Positions 63,565 through 64,000 of a stretch of DNA of 64,000 nucleotides are shown here, piece by piece (the stretch's first letter is position 1; the number at the start of each line of letters is the position of its first letter). The notes under the pieces were generated by a model, which was given only the letters and a program-made list of their open reading frames with translations, searched no databases and was not told where the DNA came from. The DNA is from Microbacterium testaceum StLB037 (GTDB lineage: Bacteria; Actinomycetota; Actinomycetes; Actinomycetales; Microbacteriaceae): assembly GCF_900104345.1 (NCBI RefSeq), contig NZ_FNJN01000003.1, forward strand, positions 310,001 to 374,000, written 5' to 3'. The position numbers were made by a program, and so were the translations under genes.

Positions 63565-64000
63565 GTGAACGAGATCCTCACCTGGTTGCTCGACGTCGTC
63601 CAGAACGTCGACCCCGTGCTGCGCACGATCATCGCCGGGATCGCGGTCATGCTCGAGACCAGCGTGCTCGTGGGGCTGGTCGTCCCGGGCGACACGATGG
63701 TCATCGTGGCCGGCACCGCCGTCGCCTCCCCGGTCGAAGGGGTCGTGCTGGCCGCGGCGATCGTGGTGGGCGCGCTGCTCGGTGAGAGCCTCGGGTTCTG
63801 GCTCGGTCGCTACTTCGGTCCGCGTATCCGCGCCTCGCGCCTCGGGCAGAAGCTCGGCGAACGCAACTGGGAGCGGGCCGACCGGTACCTCCGTCGTCGC
63901 GGCGGACCCGCGATCTTCCTGTCGCGCTTCCTCCCCGTGCTGCACTCGCTCGTTCCTCTCACGGTCGGAATGAGCGGCTACAGCTATCGCCGCTTCCTCG
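63565..64000 (+). CDS. DedA family membrane protein (partial, runs off the window)
   Basis: The first 145 codons of a DedA/Tvp38-type protein, cut by the window end. Visible are an amphipathic N-terminal helix, hydrophobic segments at about residues 20-40 and 50-75, and the family motifs ETSVLVGLVVPGDTM, GESLGFWLGRYFG and FLSRFLPVLHSLVPLTVGMSGYS, whose Arg and Pro are conserved. DedA proteins flip lipid carriers such as undecaprenyl phosphate or phosphatidylethanolamine. The GTG start is set by the -10 box, as no ribosome binding site is spaced properly. Confidence 0.9.
   Translation, partial: MNEILTWLLDVVQNVDPVLRTIIAGIAVMLETSVLVGLVVPGDTMVIVAGTAVASPVEGVVLAAAIVVGALLGESLGFWLGRYFGPRIRASRLGQKLGERNWERADRYLRRRGGPAIFLSRFLPVLHSLVPLTVGMSGYSYRRFL

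Overview
The window is about 70% G+C, almost fully coding, and read on both strands with short intergenic gaps, many GTG starts, ATGA/GTGA stop-start overlaps and many leaderless promoters (a TAnnnT -10 box 6-7 bases before the start codon). The conserved order lepA-hemW-hrcA-dnaJ-rsmE-HIT-phoH-ybeY-CNNM-era-leuA-recO-uppS-dus-dgt-dnaG is that of a high-GC Gram-positive. The protein sequences look like Microbacteriaceae, most likely Microbacterium; the genus is an inference.

Layout. 1-7.6 kb: a TetR gene divergent from a three-gene secreted/membrane protein operon, two overlapping CNNM/CBS transporter genes behind a small upstream ORF whose hairpin covers the ribosome binding site, an SDR enzyme, a zinc-ribbon protein with a nuclease-like domain, and a DUF4190 membrane protein. 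7.7-12.04 kb: a small lipid-type gene set (ketoacyl-synthase III, metallo-beta-lactamase-fold hydrolase, NAD-dependent epimerase, divergent glycosyltransferase) lying between a decayed tRNA copy and an intact CAT-anticodon tRNA in the same orientation. 12.1-17.3 kb: the most unusual locus, a tight operon of WXG100/EspC-like small proteins, a large effector with a helical N-terminus and a C-terminal alpha/beta-hydrolase (GFSQGG), a YbaB-like protein and five paralogous lipoproteins. It reads as a type VII secreted lipase toxin with a tandem lipoprotein immunity array.

17.4-27.5 kb: EamA-type transporter, peptide deformylase, a YgiB/YgiC-like lipoprotein and ATP-grasp pair, a DUF4166/SRPBCC pair, glutaminase, an OafA-type acyltransferase with SGNH domain, a Ser/Thr kinase and tRNA-Asn. 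27.6-55.8 kb: housekeeping genes, nearly all on the minus strand, covering replication (dnaG, holA), repair (recO), RNA and ribosome maturation (era, ybeY, rsmE, dus, lepA), heat shock (hrcA with CIRCE, dnaJ), heme (hemW), cell wall lipid carrier (uppS) and leucine synthesis (leuA with a leader peptide holding three Leu codons). 55.8-64 kb: comEC-comEA, a DUF2087 protein, leuS, pabB and the start of a DedA gene.

Throughout, the heptamer GGATGCC/GGCATCC is strongly over-represented, often at the cost of preferred codons. Stretches over 300 bases without a gene were not found.
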